Source of the DNA: Caldilineaceae bacterium
Lineage (GTDB): Bacteria > Chloroflexota > Anaerolineae > Caldilineales > Caldilineaceae
Reading direction: 5' to 3'
Length of the DNA stretch: 64,000 nt
Assembly (NCBI GenBank): GCA_019637645.1
Contig: JAHBVH010000020.1
Span: 1-64,000 of the forward strand
Under the pieces are notes generated by a model, which worked only from the letters and a program-made list of their open reading frames with translations, did not search any database and was not told the origin of the DNA. The stretch's first letter is position 1, and each line of letters begins with the position of its first letter. The position numbers and the translations under genes are program-made. This document shows, piece after piece, positions 44,033-55,400 of this stretch.

Positions 44033-45544
44033 TTAGGGCGCGCAATCCAAAGTCGCGGCTTGTGTTTGTTGTACGAGGGGTAGATAGATGTGTGCGGTGT
44101 AGTCCACCACCGCTGGTTGGGGCAAGACCGCCAACGCGCCAAGGGTACTATTGCCTTCACCGGCGTAGCGGGCTGGGCTGATCGGCAGCAGGCGGAAATC
44201 GGCCTGGGCAGCAGCGGCAAACTGCGGGTCCACCGTTAGGGTATTGGCGCAGCCATTCACCGCAAAGCCATCGCCCGTGGTATGAAAGAGGAGGTTGTAA
44301 GCACAGGTGTAGGAAGATTCTAGCCGCGTATTATCTTCAATGTTTGTCTTGTAAAAAATGTTATTCTTGATCAGGGTATCGTTGGGCAGCTTGGTCTGCT
44401 CGGCATTCCCCAGCTTGAAGCGCCCACAGATCATTGTGTTATTGAAGAAATGCAGATTCTGGGCTTGTACAATCGGCATGTCACCGTCGCTGGCGCTGGT
44501 CTGAAAAAACAAGTTATAGCGAACAAGACCGCTACTGATCAGTCCCTCTCCATTCCCGGAAGCGAAACGGATCGATGTGCCTTGGCATTGCTGAAAATAG
44601 TTGTATTCAATGATGTGTTGATCTGCCACTTGATCATTTTCGTGAATCACCATGCAGCCGTCGGAGCGATCCTCGCCGGCCCCTAGTTGATGTAAGGTTG
44701 TCCCATCAAACAGATTATGGGCGATTAGCAGTGGAACTGTGGTGGTTTTGATATCCACACATTGTTCCATGTTTAAGCCATGGGCACAGGTATTATAGGT
44801 AAACGCCACATAGCCCACATCGCGTACCTGAAACATATCTTCCGCTGGCGTAGTAAACCACAGCTTAGTGAGTTTGTTGTTGGTAATGAGGATCTGATCC
44901 GGCCGTTGTTGTTTTTTTTCGGCAGTCACAAAAATATTGTGGCCGGTTGCACCGCCATCAATCTCGTTACCCGTAATGGTCACATAGCTGACATCGTCGC
45001 TCAGGCGAATGGCGTCATTTTGGCCGCCGCGAATGCGATTATGGCGGAGAATGACTTGGGTGATCGGCCCCCAATAGCGCCCGCGATATTCACTATCGAC
45101 GCGAATCACATAATCGGTGTCGGCTGTTCCGGCGGCCTCTATGGTGAGCCCCGCAATGATCGTGTAGGAGAGGGGGCGTAATGTCCCATAGAGGGTGACG
45201 GATTCACAGTCATAGGGCTGGATGGTGATGAATTGATCGGGCGCACCGGCTGGTAGCCAGAGTTTATCGCGCGCTTGGTAGGTCCCGCCGCGCAAGAGGA
45301 TGGTTGTGCCCGGGGTGGCATTGGTGAGCGTCTGTTCCCAATCGTCGGTTGGCCCCACCACTACACTATTGGCAACGGCTGCCGGGGTAGCACAGGGTTC
45401 CAGGATGGGCCCCAAGCTCGCGGCAGCGCCATAGCGTGGTGTTGCGTTGGGCGCGGTTTGGGCCGAGAGTACCCATGGCGTACTGCCGAGCCACAGCAGC
45501 AAGCTAAGCGTACCAAAGAGGCCGCCCAGGAAATGGTGTTTCAT
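44033..45544 (-). CDS. Secreted right-handed parallel beta-helix protein (pectate-lyase/chondroitinase-B-like fold)
   Basis: 503-residue exported protein. Signal peptide about 1-29 (LFGTLSLLLWLGSTPWVLSAQ). The start of the helix, TNATPGTTILLRGGTYQARDKLWLPAG, resembles PL6/chondroitinase-B-like and pectate-lyase-fold proteins, followed by rungs such as VILRHNRIRGGQNDAIRLSDDVSYVTITGNEIDGG. Several Cys residues (for example AHGLNMEQC, DGCMV, ICGRF, TCAYN) suggest disulfides. The tail is HIYLPLVQQ plus about 12 residues, the YLPxxQ motif seen in other exported proteins here, but not at the very end. Catalytic residues of a named lyase family could not be aligned, so activity is open. Confidence 0.8.
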   Translation of the reverse strand: MKHHFLGGLFGTLSLLLWLGSTPWVLSAQTAPNATPRYGAAASLGPILEPCATPAAVANSVVVGPTDDWEQTLTNATPGTTILLRGGTYQARDKLWLPAGAPDQFITIQPYDCESVTLYGTLRPLSYTIIAGLTIEAAGTADTDYVIRVDSEYRGRYWGPITQVILRHNRIRGGQNDAIRLSDDVSYVTITGNEIDGGATGHNIFVTAEKKQQRPDQILITNNKLTKLWFTTPAEDMFQVRDVGYVAFTYNTCAHGLNMEQCVDIKTTTVPLLIAHNLFDGTTLHQLGAGEDRSDGCMVIHENDQVADQHIIEYNYFQQCQGTSIRFASGNGEGLISSGLVRYNLFFQTSASDGDMPIVQAQNLHFFNNTMICGRFKLGNAEQTKLPNDTLIKNNIFYKTNIEDNTRLESSYTCAYNLLFHTTGDGFAVNGCANTLTVDPQFAAAAQADFRLLPISPARYAGEGNSTLGALAVLPQPAVVDYTAHIYLPLVQQTQAATLDCAP

Positions 45545-45590
45545 CGTGGGGCAACCGCCCTAAATCCAGTGGCCCAATTCCTGTGTCTTC

Positions 45591-45626
45591 GATGGGTGCA
45601 ATGATGGGTGCAATGATGGGTGCAAT
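45591..45626. repeat. Tandem 12-mer repeat, 3 copies of GATGGGTGCAAT
   Basis: Three perfect back-to-back 12-nt copies about 50 nt upstream of the secreted beta-helix gene (44033-45544). They lie in the probable 5' leader or promoter of that gene. Copy number may vary between strains. Confidence 0.92.
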
Positions 45627-45794
45627 GAATAGGAAATAAAGAAGCTCTACACACAGGCGCTCTCTGATCACGACAAAATGAGAGAATTGCTCGTCTACGA
45701 CCACGGAGTATTATAGCAGAACGTCTCCGGATAAAATGGACGTTTGTCTGACAATCTGCTTACGATGCATGGGCTATTTGACCGTATTTGACCG

Positions 45795-45813
45795 TAGAAG
45801 TTACGCACTTGGA
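45795..45813. repeat. Dispersed repeat, TTACGCA type
   Basis: TAGAAGTTACGCACTTGGA, identical over 19 nt to 15644-15662. A diverged copy follows at 46276-46294 (16 of 19 identical). Others lie at about 19592, 37215 (minus strand), 41151 and 62503. Confidence 0.75.
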
Positions 45814-46371
45814 CAAGCGTTGTATATCTTCTAAACCGATTATTTTGGCAGAGCTAGTAGAGATAGTGGTAGAGGAATTTGCTGCGACGGCGAAAGCGTA
45901 ATGTAGAACCCCATAGCATATAGGTTCCGTATGGGTTTCGTACAATAAGTGTCAAAAATCCGTCTGCTTTATTAATATAGGATTAATTAGAAAATCTAAT
46001 GCGACCGAGGATCTGTCAGTAAAATGTCACACTATCCTTGCGTCAAACTACGTAAAATTATGATATTTTTTATGGGCTCGACGGCCTGACACTTTAGTCA
46101 TCGCTGGCTTCATCGGCGCACTTGCCTAAACCCAACCCTTGACTTACCCAGCCCAAAAGATGTAGCGAAAGATTGTGTAGCAGAAAACGGCGGCATGAAG
46201 AGGACAAACTTTACGATCCGTATCCATTACGTGGGCCTACCGTCTACATCATTTGTGGTAATCATTTTATAGTAATAGAAATTACGCAGTTAGAAGCATG
46301 CCATCTTTTCTAGGTGGCCTTGCCAGGTATTCTATCATTGCTCTTCTTACATCGTCATGGAGTAAATCCCT

Positions 46372-49300
46372 ATGCCTGAGAATTTGTTACAGGAATTTCA
46401 GCGCCTGTTTCAGCTAGTCTTTGAACTTTTCACTCAGCTCCAAAGCCTTGGAAACCTGCTGCTGCTGTTGATTCCTGTGGGGATCATTGGGTTTTGGCGG
46501 TGGGGCGTTTGGCTGGTGCGCAAGCTGGTTGGCGCGCGCTATCGCCCTTTGGTGCCCAGTGGTTATACCACGACCACGAGCATTGTCACGCCGGTTTATA
46601 ATGAAGACCCGCAAGTCTTTCGCAACGCCCTGGAATCGTGGCTGGTCAATGGTCCCAACGAAATCATTGCGGTCATTGACTATAGTGATGAGACTTGTAT
46701 TCAAGAGTTTCGCCAATTTGAGGAAGCTTGCTCCGTTACAGGGGCGGTCACGACCAAGCTGATTATTACCCGCAAACCGGGCAAACGTGCGGCATTGGTG
46801 GATGGGGCTCAGGTTGCCAGTGGGGAAATTGTCTTTCTGGTGGATAGTGACACCCTTTGGGAAAAAGATGTGTTGGTCAAAGCCATTGCCCCCTTTGAAG
46901 ATCCCGAAGTGGGCGGCGTGACCACCCGGCAAAATGTGCTGGAGCCCAAGACTGTGGCCCAACGGCTCTTTGATCTCTACCTCGATATTCGCTACCTCGA
47001 AGAGATTCGCTTTCTGGCGGCGGCCGGTGATGCCGTCACTTGTATCTCGGGGCGGACGGCTGTCTATCGGCGCACCGCAATTCTCCCCTTGCTTGATGAG
47101 CTGTTACACGAGACCTTCTGGGGCCAAGCGGTGATCGCGGGTGATGACAAGCGGCTGACCAACTTGGTGCAAGCTCAAGGGTGGAAGGTGCGCTATCAGG
47201 AAAGTGCCCGAGTCTATACCCCTGGCTTTCCCCGCATTGCCCAATTTCTCCGCCAACGGATTCGTTGGGCGCGCAACAGTTGGCGTGCGGATCTGCGCGC
47301 CATCTTCAGCCGCTGGCTTTGGCGTCGCCCCGTTTTGGCCTTCCATTCGATTGATCGCCTCTTTCAGCCCTTGACCACTCTGGTCGCGCCCACCTACCTT
47401 GTCTTGTCGGTGATCCATGGCGATTGGTTTACGACGATTATCATCTTGCTCTGGTGGATGATCTCGCGGACGATCAAAATTTGGATGCATCTTCGCCGCC
47501 GCCGCTCTAGCATTATGATCTTGCCCATCTATATTCTCTTCACCTATGTCTTTGCCCTAGTGCGCATCTATGCCTTCTTTACCATGAATCACCAAAGTTG
47601 GGTAACCCGGTGGGATAAGACGCGGGTGCGCCAACTGAGCTGGGTGCGCTCGGCCCTGAGCTACGCGGCGACGGGCATCATGGTGATCTTTGTCGTCGTC
47701 GTCATCAATGTGCTCTACAACCAGCGCCGCCTGCTGGCTAATATCACCGATCCCAATGTCGTGACCACCGAAGAACAATTACCGGCCTATAATTTACAGC
47801 GGGCCATGGATACGATCACCGTGCTCGAGCCGACGCTTGCCAGTGTAGGTGCTAGCCAAGTGGCGCAAGGCCAAACGGGCTATGAAATCGGGGTAAGCGA
47901 TACCCTGCCCTTAATTGCCCAAAAATATGGCGTGGCAGAAGACGCCATCACCTTGCAGTCGGGTACATGGAAAATTGGGGATCGGATTTCGATCCAAATG
48001 CCCTTTAAGTCCTATACCGACTACCGCCGCGCCCTCCCGCCCATTGCCACCCCCTCGACCGGCGTAAAAATCGAGTACCGACCAGAAATTAATGCCATTA
48101 CCGTGGTCGGAACCTTAGCCGTTGTGGATATTCCTACCATCCACCGGATCATCAATGATCCGGCCCTTTTGGAACATGAAGGCAATGGCGTTTATGTGCT
48201 TAAAACTAATTTAGAGCTAAAGCGCCACACTGTCCTGCTGGTGGAAGGCCCCCAAGTCACTTGGCTCAAGCTCAAAAGTGATGAAAAGGGCAGCGTGCGC
48301 ATCTTTGGCGATTCGGCCAACATTGGCATTAGCGAGACCAAGATCACCTCGTGGGATCCCAAATTGAATGATGTTGATCACAATGTCGAAGATGGACGCG
48401 CCCATATCCGGGTGAACAATAGCCGCATGGATATTGTGAAAAGCGAGATCGCGTTCCTGGGCCAGCCCAAGTTACGCAATAGCGGGGGCGGTGTCTATGG
48501 TCTCTCGTGGCGCATTGAAAATAGCGCTCGTTTCCAGCGGGAGCTAACCACGGGCACCTTTGAGGAAAATGATATCCATGATAACTACATGGGCTTCTAC
48601 TCCTTTGGGGCCACGGCCATGACCTTGCGCAATAACAAGGTCTATAACAACTTGGAATATGGGCTCGATCCTCATGACGACTCCAACAACTTTATTGTCG
48701 AATTCAATGAGGTCTTTAATAACGGCAACCACGGCATTATCTTCTCGCGCCGCTGTGTCAACAATATTATCCGCAACAACCGTTCCTATAACAACGCCCT
48801 CCATGGCATTATGCTCGACCGCGAAAGCAACTATAACTCGATCTATGACAACTACGTCGCGGGCAATACGGATGGCATTGCGCTCTGGCGTTCGGATCTA
48901 AACACCATCTACAACAACGAGATCGTCGGCAATAAACGGGGCATCCGCCTCAACCGGCGCAGTGCGGATAATGTGTTATATGCGAACCAGATCAACGATT
49001 CCAGCCAATATGGGGTCTATCTCTATGAGGAATCGCGCGCCAACTGGTTTATCAACAACCAGATGAGCAGCAACCGGGTTGGGATCTATATCCGCGCCCT
49101 GAACAACTATATCTTTAATAACGAGGTCGCCTTTGCCGATTCGATCAATAAGAGCAAACACGCCATCTATCTAACCGAAGAAGCCAGCGCCAACCAAATT
49201 GCCTACAACCGCCTATCCGGGTATCAGACGGGCCTCTACCTCAAGACCAATCCCGATGAATTTATTGTGAATAATGTCTTCCAGGGGGACCAGGAGAATA

Positions 49301-49443
49301 TTCGTTTTACCGAGGTGTGGCATTCGCCCGATAGTAGTAGCCCATCGGTTGGCACTCAGTTCAATCCGTGGCGCGGCTACCGCACCTTCTTCCGTTGGAT
49401 TTGGGCAGGCGTACAGGGCAACAGCCAAGCTCATTCACAATGA
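46372..49443 (+). CDS. Processive GT2 glycan synthase fused to LysM-like and AlgG-like C5-epimerase domains
   Basis: 1023-residue membrane protein. One N-terminal transmembrane helix (about 27-47); a family-2 synthase domain (about 60-320) with TSIVTPVYNEDP, VDSD (157-160), GDDKRLTN (257-264) and the processivity motif QRIRW (295-299), resembling hyaluronan/NodC-type and Alg8 synthases; several transmembrane segments to about 460; a LysM-like stretch (VSDTLPLIAQKYGV...IGDRISIQMP, about 510-555); then a parallel beta-helix (about 575-990). The helix matches AlgG mannuronan C5-epimerase in its DPHD motif (766-769), with HGIIFSRR 19-26 residues later. Topology puts the helix outside. It could polymerise a uronan and epimerise it as it emerges. 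GGAG lies 9 nt before the ATG. Sugar identity is inferred, not shown. Confidence 0.88.
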   Translation: MPENLLQEFQRLFQLVFELFTQLQSLGNLLLLLIPVGIIGFWRWGVWLVRKLVGARYRPLVPSGYTTTTSIVTPVYNEDPQVFRNALESWLVNGPNEIIAVIDYSDETCIQEFRQFEEACSVTGAVTTKLIITRKPGKRAALVDGAQVASGEIVFLVDSDTLWEKDVLVKAIAPFEDPEVGGVTTRQNVLEPKTVAQRLFDLYLDIRYLEEIRFLAAAGDAVTCISGRTAVYRRTAILPLLDELLHETFWGQAVIAGDDKRLTNLVQAQGWKVRYQESARVYTPGFPRIAQFLRQRIRWARNSWRADLRAIFSRWLWRRPVLAFHSIDRLFQPLTTLVAPTYLVLSVIHGDWFTTIIILLWWMISRTIKIWMHLRRRRSSIMILPIYILFTYVFALVRIYAFFTMNHQSWVTRWDKTRVRQLSWVRSALSYAATGIMVIFVVVVINVLYNQRRLLANITDPNVVTTEEQLPAYNLQRAMDTITVLEPTLASVGASQVAQGQTGYEIGVSDTLPLIAQKYGVAEDAITLQSGTWKIGDRISIQMPFKSYTDYRRALPPIATPSTGVKIEYRPEINAITVVGTLAVVDIPTIHRIINDPALLEHEGNGVYVLKTNLELKRHTVLLVEGPQVTWLKLKSDEKGSVRIFGDSANIGISETKITSWDPKLNDVDHNVEDGRAHIRVNNSRMDIVKSEIAFLGQPKLRNSGGGVYGLSWRIENSARFQRELTTGTFEENDIHDNYMGFYSFGATAMTLRNNKVYNNLEYGLDPHDDSNNFIVEFNEVFNNGNHGIIFSRRCVNNIIRNNRSYNNALHGIMLDRESNYNSIYDNYVAGNTDGIALWRSDLNTIYNNEIVGNKRGIRLNRRSADNVLYANQINDSSQYGVYLYEESRANWFINNQMSSNRVGIYIRALNNYIFNNEVAFADSINKSKHAIYLTEEASANQIAYNRLSGYQTGLYLKTNPDEFIVNNVFQGDQENIRFTEVWHSPDSSSPSVGTQFNPWRGYRTFFRWIWAGVQGNSQAHSQ

Positions 49444-49490
49444 TCACCAGATACTCTCTATTGTTGATGAGCTACTGAGGAGACTACTTT

Positions 49491-52400
49491 ATGCGGAATT
49501 TATTGTCGAAATCATCGCGCACCGCGGTTCAGCTCGGTTTGGTGCTTGCGCTGCTCCTGCCCCAAGTGGCGACGCCCCCCATGGTCGTCGCTGCACCTGC
49601 TGGGCAAATTACGGTCCAAAACCCAACCGATGCTATCTTTAGCGAAGGCATCCAGCTCTACAATGCCGGTCAATGGCAAGCGGCCCTTGAAAAGTTTACC
49701 GACGTACAGCAGACCTATCAATATTACAACAACATCAAACGCAACGGCCAAGCCTGGGAATATATTGGCCTAGCTAAAGCCAAGCTCGGCGACTTCGCGG
49801 GTGCCATCCAAGCCTATCAAAATGCCCTCCCCTTGGCTAAAGCCAAAAACGACGGCGAACAACAGGCCAAGCTCAATCTCTATCTGGCGCGCGCCTTGGC
49901 CGATAGCAACGATGTCGCCGGCGCGCTGGCCGCCCAACAGGCGTCGCTACAATTGGCCCAAACACTCAACTTGCCCGAATGGGTTGGCAAAGCCCAAATC
50001 ATGGCCGGTCGGCTCTACCTAGCCCAAGCACAATCCAAAGAAGCATTGGCGGCCTATCAAGCCGCGCTCGAAAGCGCGCGCACGGTCAGCGACCAGGAGC
50101 TGATGGGCGAGGCACTCAGTGGTATGGGGCGGGTCTACGAAGCGCTCAACCAATATGAGTTGGCCGTCACCCCCTACCAACAGGCATTGTCACTGGCCCA
50201 AACGTTTCGCAACCCGGCGCTAGAAAGCCAAGCCTTGGCGGATCTGGCCAATATGTACCAAAAATTAGGCCAACCCCAGCAAGGGCTCTATGTCTATCAG
50301 AATGCCCTGCGCGCGGCCTATAGCATGGGAAATCTCACCTCAGCGGCCAAAACCCTGCTGAATATTGGCGACGCCTACGAGGATTTGAACCAACCGGAAA
50401 AGGCCCTGGAAGCCTACCAAGAAGCGTTAGAGCTACTGCCCACCCTGAACAGCCCGGATCTAGAAAGCAAAGCCCTCGCGGCCATCGGTCGGCTCTATCG
50501 CGATCTAGGGCGCTATGCCGAGGCCGAAGAAGCGATCCAAAAGGCGCTGACCCTGGCCCAACTCTATAATCAGCCTGGGTTGACCGGCTCCATCCGCGCC
50601 GATCTGGGAAGCAACTATCGCCAGACCGGTAACTATGATGAATCGCTCGCCGCCTACCAAGAAGCGCTGTTGCAAGCCGAGACAAGTGGGGATCAGGCGC
50701 TCGCGGCCAAAGCTTTGACTGGGATCGCCAGCACCTATCGCGCCATGAAACAATTCAATGAGGCGCTCACCCACTATACCGAAGCATTAACGCTGATCCA
50801 AGCCCAGAACAATCGCCAACTAGAAAAGAGCACTTTGGCCGATCTCGCCAAGACCTATCGCGATGTCGGCCAAACCGAGGAGGCGCTGGCAACCTATCAA
50901 CGGGCGCTCCAACTGAGCAAGGATCTAGGCGATGGGCCAGCGCAGGCCCAGATCCTGGTGGAGATCGGGAGCCTCGCCGTGGCCGCTGGCGATAATCTCG
51001 GCGCGCTCGATCAGTATCAGCAAGCCATGCGCCTGCTCGAAACCCAAGGCGATCCAGCCCAGCTGGTCAAGCTGCAAGGGCAGATCGCCAGCCTCTACCG
51101 TACCGCGGGCCAAACGGACGCGGCCCTGGCTTCCTACCAACAGGCGCTGCGTATTGTCGAAGCGCGGGGTGATCAGCTAACCCAAGGCGCGTTGCTCGGC
51201 GATCTCGGCGAAGTCTATTGGGAGATCGGCCAATGTACCGACGCCCTAGCGGCCTATACCCAAGCGTTGGGCCTGGCCCGCTTGGCGCGCAACCATACCT
51301 ATGTGATCAAACTGCTCCTGGCTAGTGCCCGTGTGCATGACACCGAAGGCCGTTTTGCCGACGCCCTCGATCTCTACGAAGAAGCTCTGCTGTTGGCCCG
51401 TCAACTCAACAATATTACCCTGGAAGCCGAAGTGCTGACCAACCAAGGCGATGCTTTCCGCGGGGCTGGGCAATTTGAAAATGCCCTCAGCGCCTATCAA
51501 GCCGCGCTACAGATCGCCCAACGGTTCTATATGCTGGGTCTACAAGTTGAAATCTATGCCGGTATGGCGGGGGCCTATCGCGAGTCCGGGCAATACGAAA
51601 AAGCGTTGCCTCCCTATCGCCAAGCCCTATCCCTGGCGCAACGGTTGGGGCAAACGCGCACCCAGGGTGAAATCCTGCTGGGCATCGGGCGTACCTACCG
51701 CGATCTGGGCCAATATCCCGATGCTACCAAGCAATATACGGCGGCGCTCGTCCTCGCCAAGGAACTGCGCGATCTCGACCTAGAAAGCCAAATCCTCAGT
51801 GCCCAGGGGGAAGTACAGCGCGTTGAAAAGCAGTACGAAACCGCCGTGGATAGTTATCGTCAAGCGCTGACCGTGGCAGAACGCCATCTGCGCACCTTGA
51901 ACCTTGCCGGACCCACCTGCCGTACCTTGGACGATTACCAACTGCCGGGGCGCATCAAAGCCGACACAGCACGCGTCTACCGGGATCAAGGGCTCTATGA
52001 ACGAGCCGTTGACGACTACCAAGCCGCGCTGGCGGACTCCAAGGAGATCACCGATCTAGAGTTGCGTGGCCGGGTCTATGTTGATCTCGGCAAGCTCTAC
52101 CGCGATCAGCGCAACTTCAACCAAGCCATTGCCGCCTACCAAGAAGCGGTGATCATTGCCAAAGAGAATGAGAATCTAGAGGTGCTGGGCAACACCTACC
52201 TGGACACGGGGCAGGTCTACCGCGATCTGGGTGAGCAACAAAAAGCACTGGAATTCTATCGCCAAGCGCTCGCCACTGGGCAAGAGTTGAAGGACAAAGA
52301 GCTGGTCGGCACTGCCCAACTAGAGATCGGCCACGCCTACCGTGAACTCGCCCAATATGAGCAAGCGATCAGCACCTACCAAGAAGCGCTCATCACTGCC

Positions 52401-55400
52401 GAAGCCGTGGGGCAACCCATTCTCAAAACCCGCGCCTACAGTGGCCTCGCCGCGGTCTATCGCGCCAGTGGGGATAACCAAAAAGCGCTGGAACAGTACA
52501 ACGAAGCCCTGGAACTGGCACGCGCCCAAGAAAATCGCGAACTCGAAACCGAGCTACTCGGCCAAATCGCCAAAGTCTATCGCGACCTACAACAGTTTGA
52601 TCAGGCCCTCGCCATTGCCGACCAGATCCAAGACCTGTCGGCCAAAGATGATATTCTGACCGATATTGCCAAGATCTACCGCAGTGCGGGGCAATATGAT
52701 CAGGCCATCGCACTCTATCAACAGGCGTTGACGGTGGCCGAAACCCTCAAGGACCCAGCTCTCCAAGGTGAGACGCTCACCGAACTGGGCAAAGTCTATC
52801 GTGCGATGCAGCAGCTCGAACAAGCGCTGGCCTCTTATGACAAAGCGCTCCAGATCGAAACTAAGCTAGCTGATCCCCGCCGCCGCGCCCTCGTCTTGCT
52901 TGAACTAGGCAAGACCTACCGCGATCTGAACCAACGGCAGCAGGCCCTGACCCGCTTCCAAGAAGCACGCCAAGCGGCCCAGCCCCTGGCCGACGCGACC
53001 TTGGATAGCGAAATTCTCGTCGAAACGGCGGCCATCTACCGCGATCAACAACAATATGAGCAGGCGCTTGTCCTCTACCAGGAAAGCCTGAATCGCCTCC
53101 AGCAAGTGGGTGACGCCGCGCGTGCGCGCGATGTCTTGGCCGAGATCGGGGGGGTGTATCTCGACTTGGGCAACACCGAACAGGCCCTGCGCACCCACCA
53201 AGAGGTACTCCAACTGGCGCGCCTCTCGGGGGATCAGGTGCTCGAAGGCAAAACCCTCCTCAAGCTCGCACGCGTCTACCGCGATAGTGGCAATCATGAC
53301 CAGGCACTGACCTTCTATGAAAATGCCCTCGCCTTGGGCCAAGTGCTCGATAACGCCGATCTGCGCAAAGATGCCTTGAACGATGCTGCCAAACTCTATG
53401 CGCTGCTCAACCGGCCTGAACAGGCCCTGCGCGCCTATGAGCAAGCTTATACCTTGGCTCAGGCCGGTGCCGACTATCCCATTGCTGGCGAAGCGCTCAT
53501 CGGGCAAGGACGGGCACAATTAGCCCTAGGCCGCTGTGAAGAGGCGGTACAGCGCTATCAAGCGGCCATGACCCTGGCCCAACAAGCGGCCTTGCCCCAC
53601 CTGGCGAACAGCGCCCAAATGGAACTTGGTAAATACTACCGCGACCAGGGGGATGCCGAGCGCGCCTTGGCCGCTCTAACGGCAGTGTTGACAGCCGCCC
53701 AAAAGAACCAGGACCAACCCGCGCAGATCTGGGCGCTGGCCGAAATTGGGCGTGCCCAGCGGGAACTGGGGCGCTACCCCGAAGCCCAACAGCACTACGA
53801 AAAAGCCGTGGCGCTAGCCCAGCCCTTGGGTGAACCCCAGTTGCTCAGCCAACTCCAATTGGATCTGAGCAAAATTCTGCGCCGTAGTGGTCAACCGGCC
53901 CAAGCGCTCACCATCCTGCAATCGCTTCAGGCCAGCCAGCCCACCACCGGCCCCGCAGCCAACAGCGTGCTGCTGGTAGAATTGGCGCGGGCCTATGTCG
54001 ATCTACAAGAATACGACCAAGCGCTCCAACTCTACGCGCAGGCCCTCACCGCGGTGCGCAGCCAAGCCACCGTGCCAACGACGCTGGAAGGGGAAATCCT
54101 TCTTGGGCGCGGCCAAGTCCAGGTGCTTCTCCAACAATATGACCAAGGCGCGCAAAGCTATGAAGCCGTGCTGACCTTGGCGCTGACCAATGGCAATTTG
54201 GCCCTCCAGGCCGAAGCCCTCGAAGGATTGGGCGCGCTCTACCGGGCTGCGCAACAATACAGCCAAGCCTTGGCTAGCTACCAAAAAGCACTGCCTTTGG
54301 TCCAACAACTAAGCCAACCAGGGCGGAGTTGTGGCGGCAAGGTCAAGCTGACCTGGGAAGCCCAGATCCAGAAAAATATTGGCAAAGTCTACCAAGCGCT
54401 TGGGCAGCTAGACGAAGCGCTGCTTGCCTATCAACAGGCGCAAACAGGAGCCGAGCGCCATGCCAATACGGCCCTCGCCAATGAAATGCGCTCAGCTATT
54501 GGGAATCTCTATCGGCTCCAGGGCAAGTTTGATCAAGCCTTGGCGCTGGCGCAACAGGTGGGCGATTTTGCCCTAGAGGACAAGATCCTCGACCAGATCG
54601 GTCAGGAGCTGCGCCAAACTGGTCAGCTTGACAAAGCGCTCGAGCCCTATACCCAAGCGTTGGCACGCGCCAAAGAAGTGGGCGATCCTGTCGCCGAGGG
54701 GCGGGCTTTTGCCAACCTCGGGCGGATCTACCGCGCCCTGGCCGACTATCCCGCCGCCGAAGAAGCCTATACCACCGCGCTGGCGCTGGTCCGCAAGCAG
54801 GGGGATCCTGTAGCAGAAAGCCGAACGCTGCTCGAATTGGGCAAACTCTATCGCACCATGGCGCGAGACGAGCAAGCCCTGACGGCTTTCCAAGCGGCGC
54901 TAACCTTGGTCCAAGCACAGAATGCGGCCTGTACCGCCGCACAAGCGCAAACGGCCTGTGATCCAGCCACGGAGCGGGCCTTGCAGGAAAGCATCGGCGC
55001 GATCCACCTGGCCGCGGCCCACTATGACGAAGCACTGACCGCCTATACTGTAGCGCTTCAATTGGCCGAAGCCGCGGACAATGTGGAAGAGACGGCCAAA
55101 ATTCTGGCGACCATGAGCCGCATCTATACGGGCCAAGGCCAACAGGAAAAAGCCCTGGACTTGCTAACCCAAGTGCAAGCCATGGCGGTGGATGAAGATG
55201 TCTTGACCGAACTCGCCAAAGTTTACCGCGATCTGGGGCAATATGCCGAGGCGCTAGAGCCCTATGAACAAGCGTTGGTGGCGGCGCGCCAAACGGGCGA
55301 TAGCACGACAGAAAGTAAGCTCCTCATCGAGATTGCCAAGCTCTATCGGGCCATGGCCAAGCCAGCCGACGCCATGCGTTCCTATCAACAGGCCCTCACT

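Larger units (their letters stand above)
45545..46371. other. Long intergenic region upstream of the synthase-epimerase operon
   Basis: 827 nt between two divergent genes. It holds the 12-mer tandem repeat (45591), a TATTTGACCG pair at 45775-45794, copies of the TTACGCA repeat at 45795-45813 and 46276-46294, and must contain the promoter of the 46372 operon. I found no convincing -35/-10 pair and no ORF worth calling. Its length and AT-rich centre (45990-46070) suggest regulation of the operon, possibly a long leader, but no riboswitch pattern was recognised. Confidence 0.5.

Noticed and set aside
44033..45544. Alginate or chondroitin lyase (PL6)
   Set aside because: The fold start resembles PL6-type helices, but catalytic Lys/Arg and calcium-site residues could not be aligned by eye, so no enzyme activity is assigned.
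45591..45626. Possible CRISPR-like or iteron array
   Set aside because: The 12-mers are directly abutting without spacers and there is no replication initiator gene nearby; a simple tandem repeat is enough.
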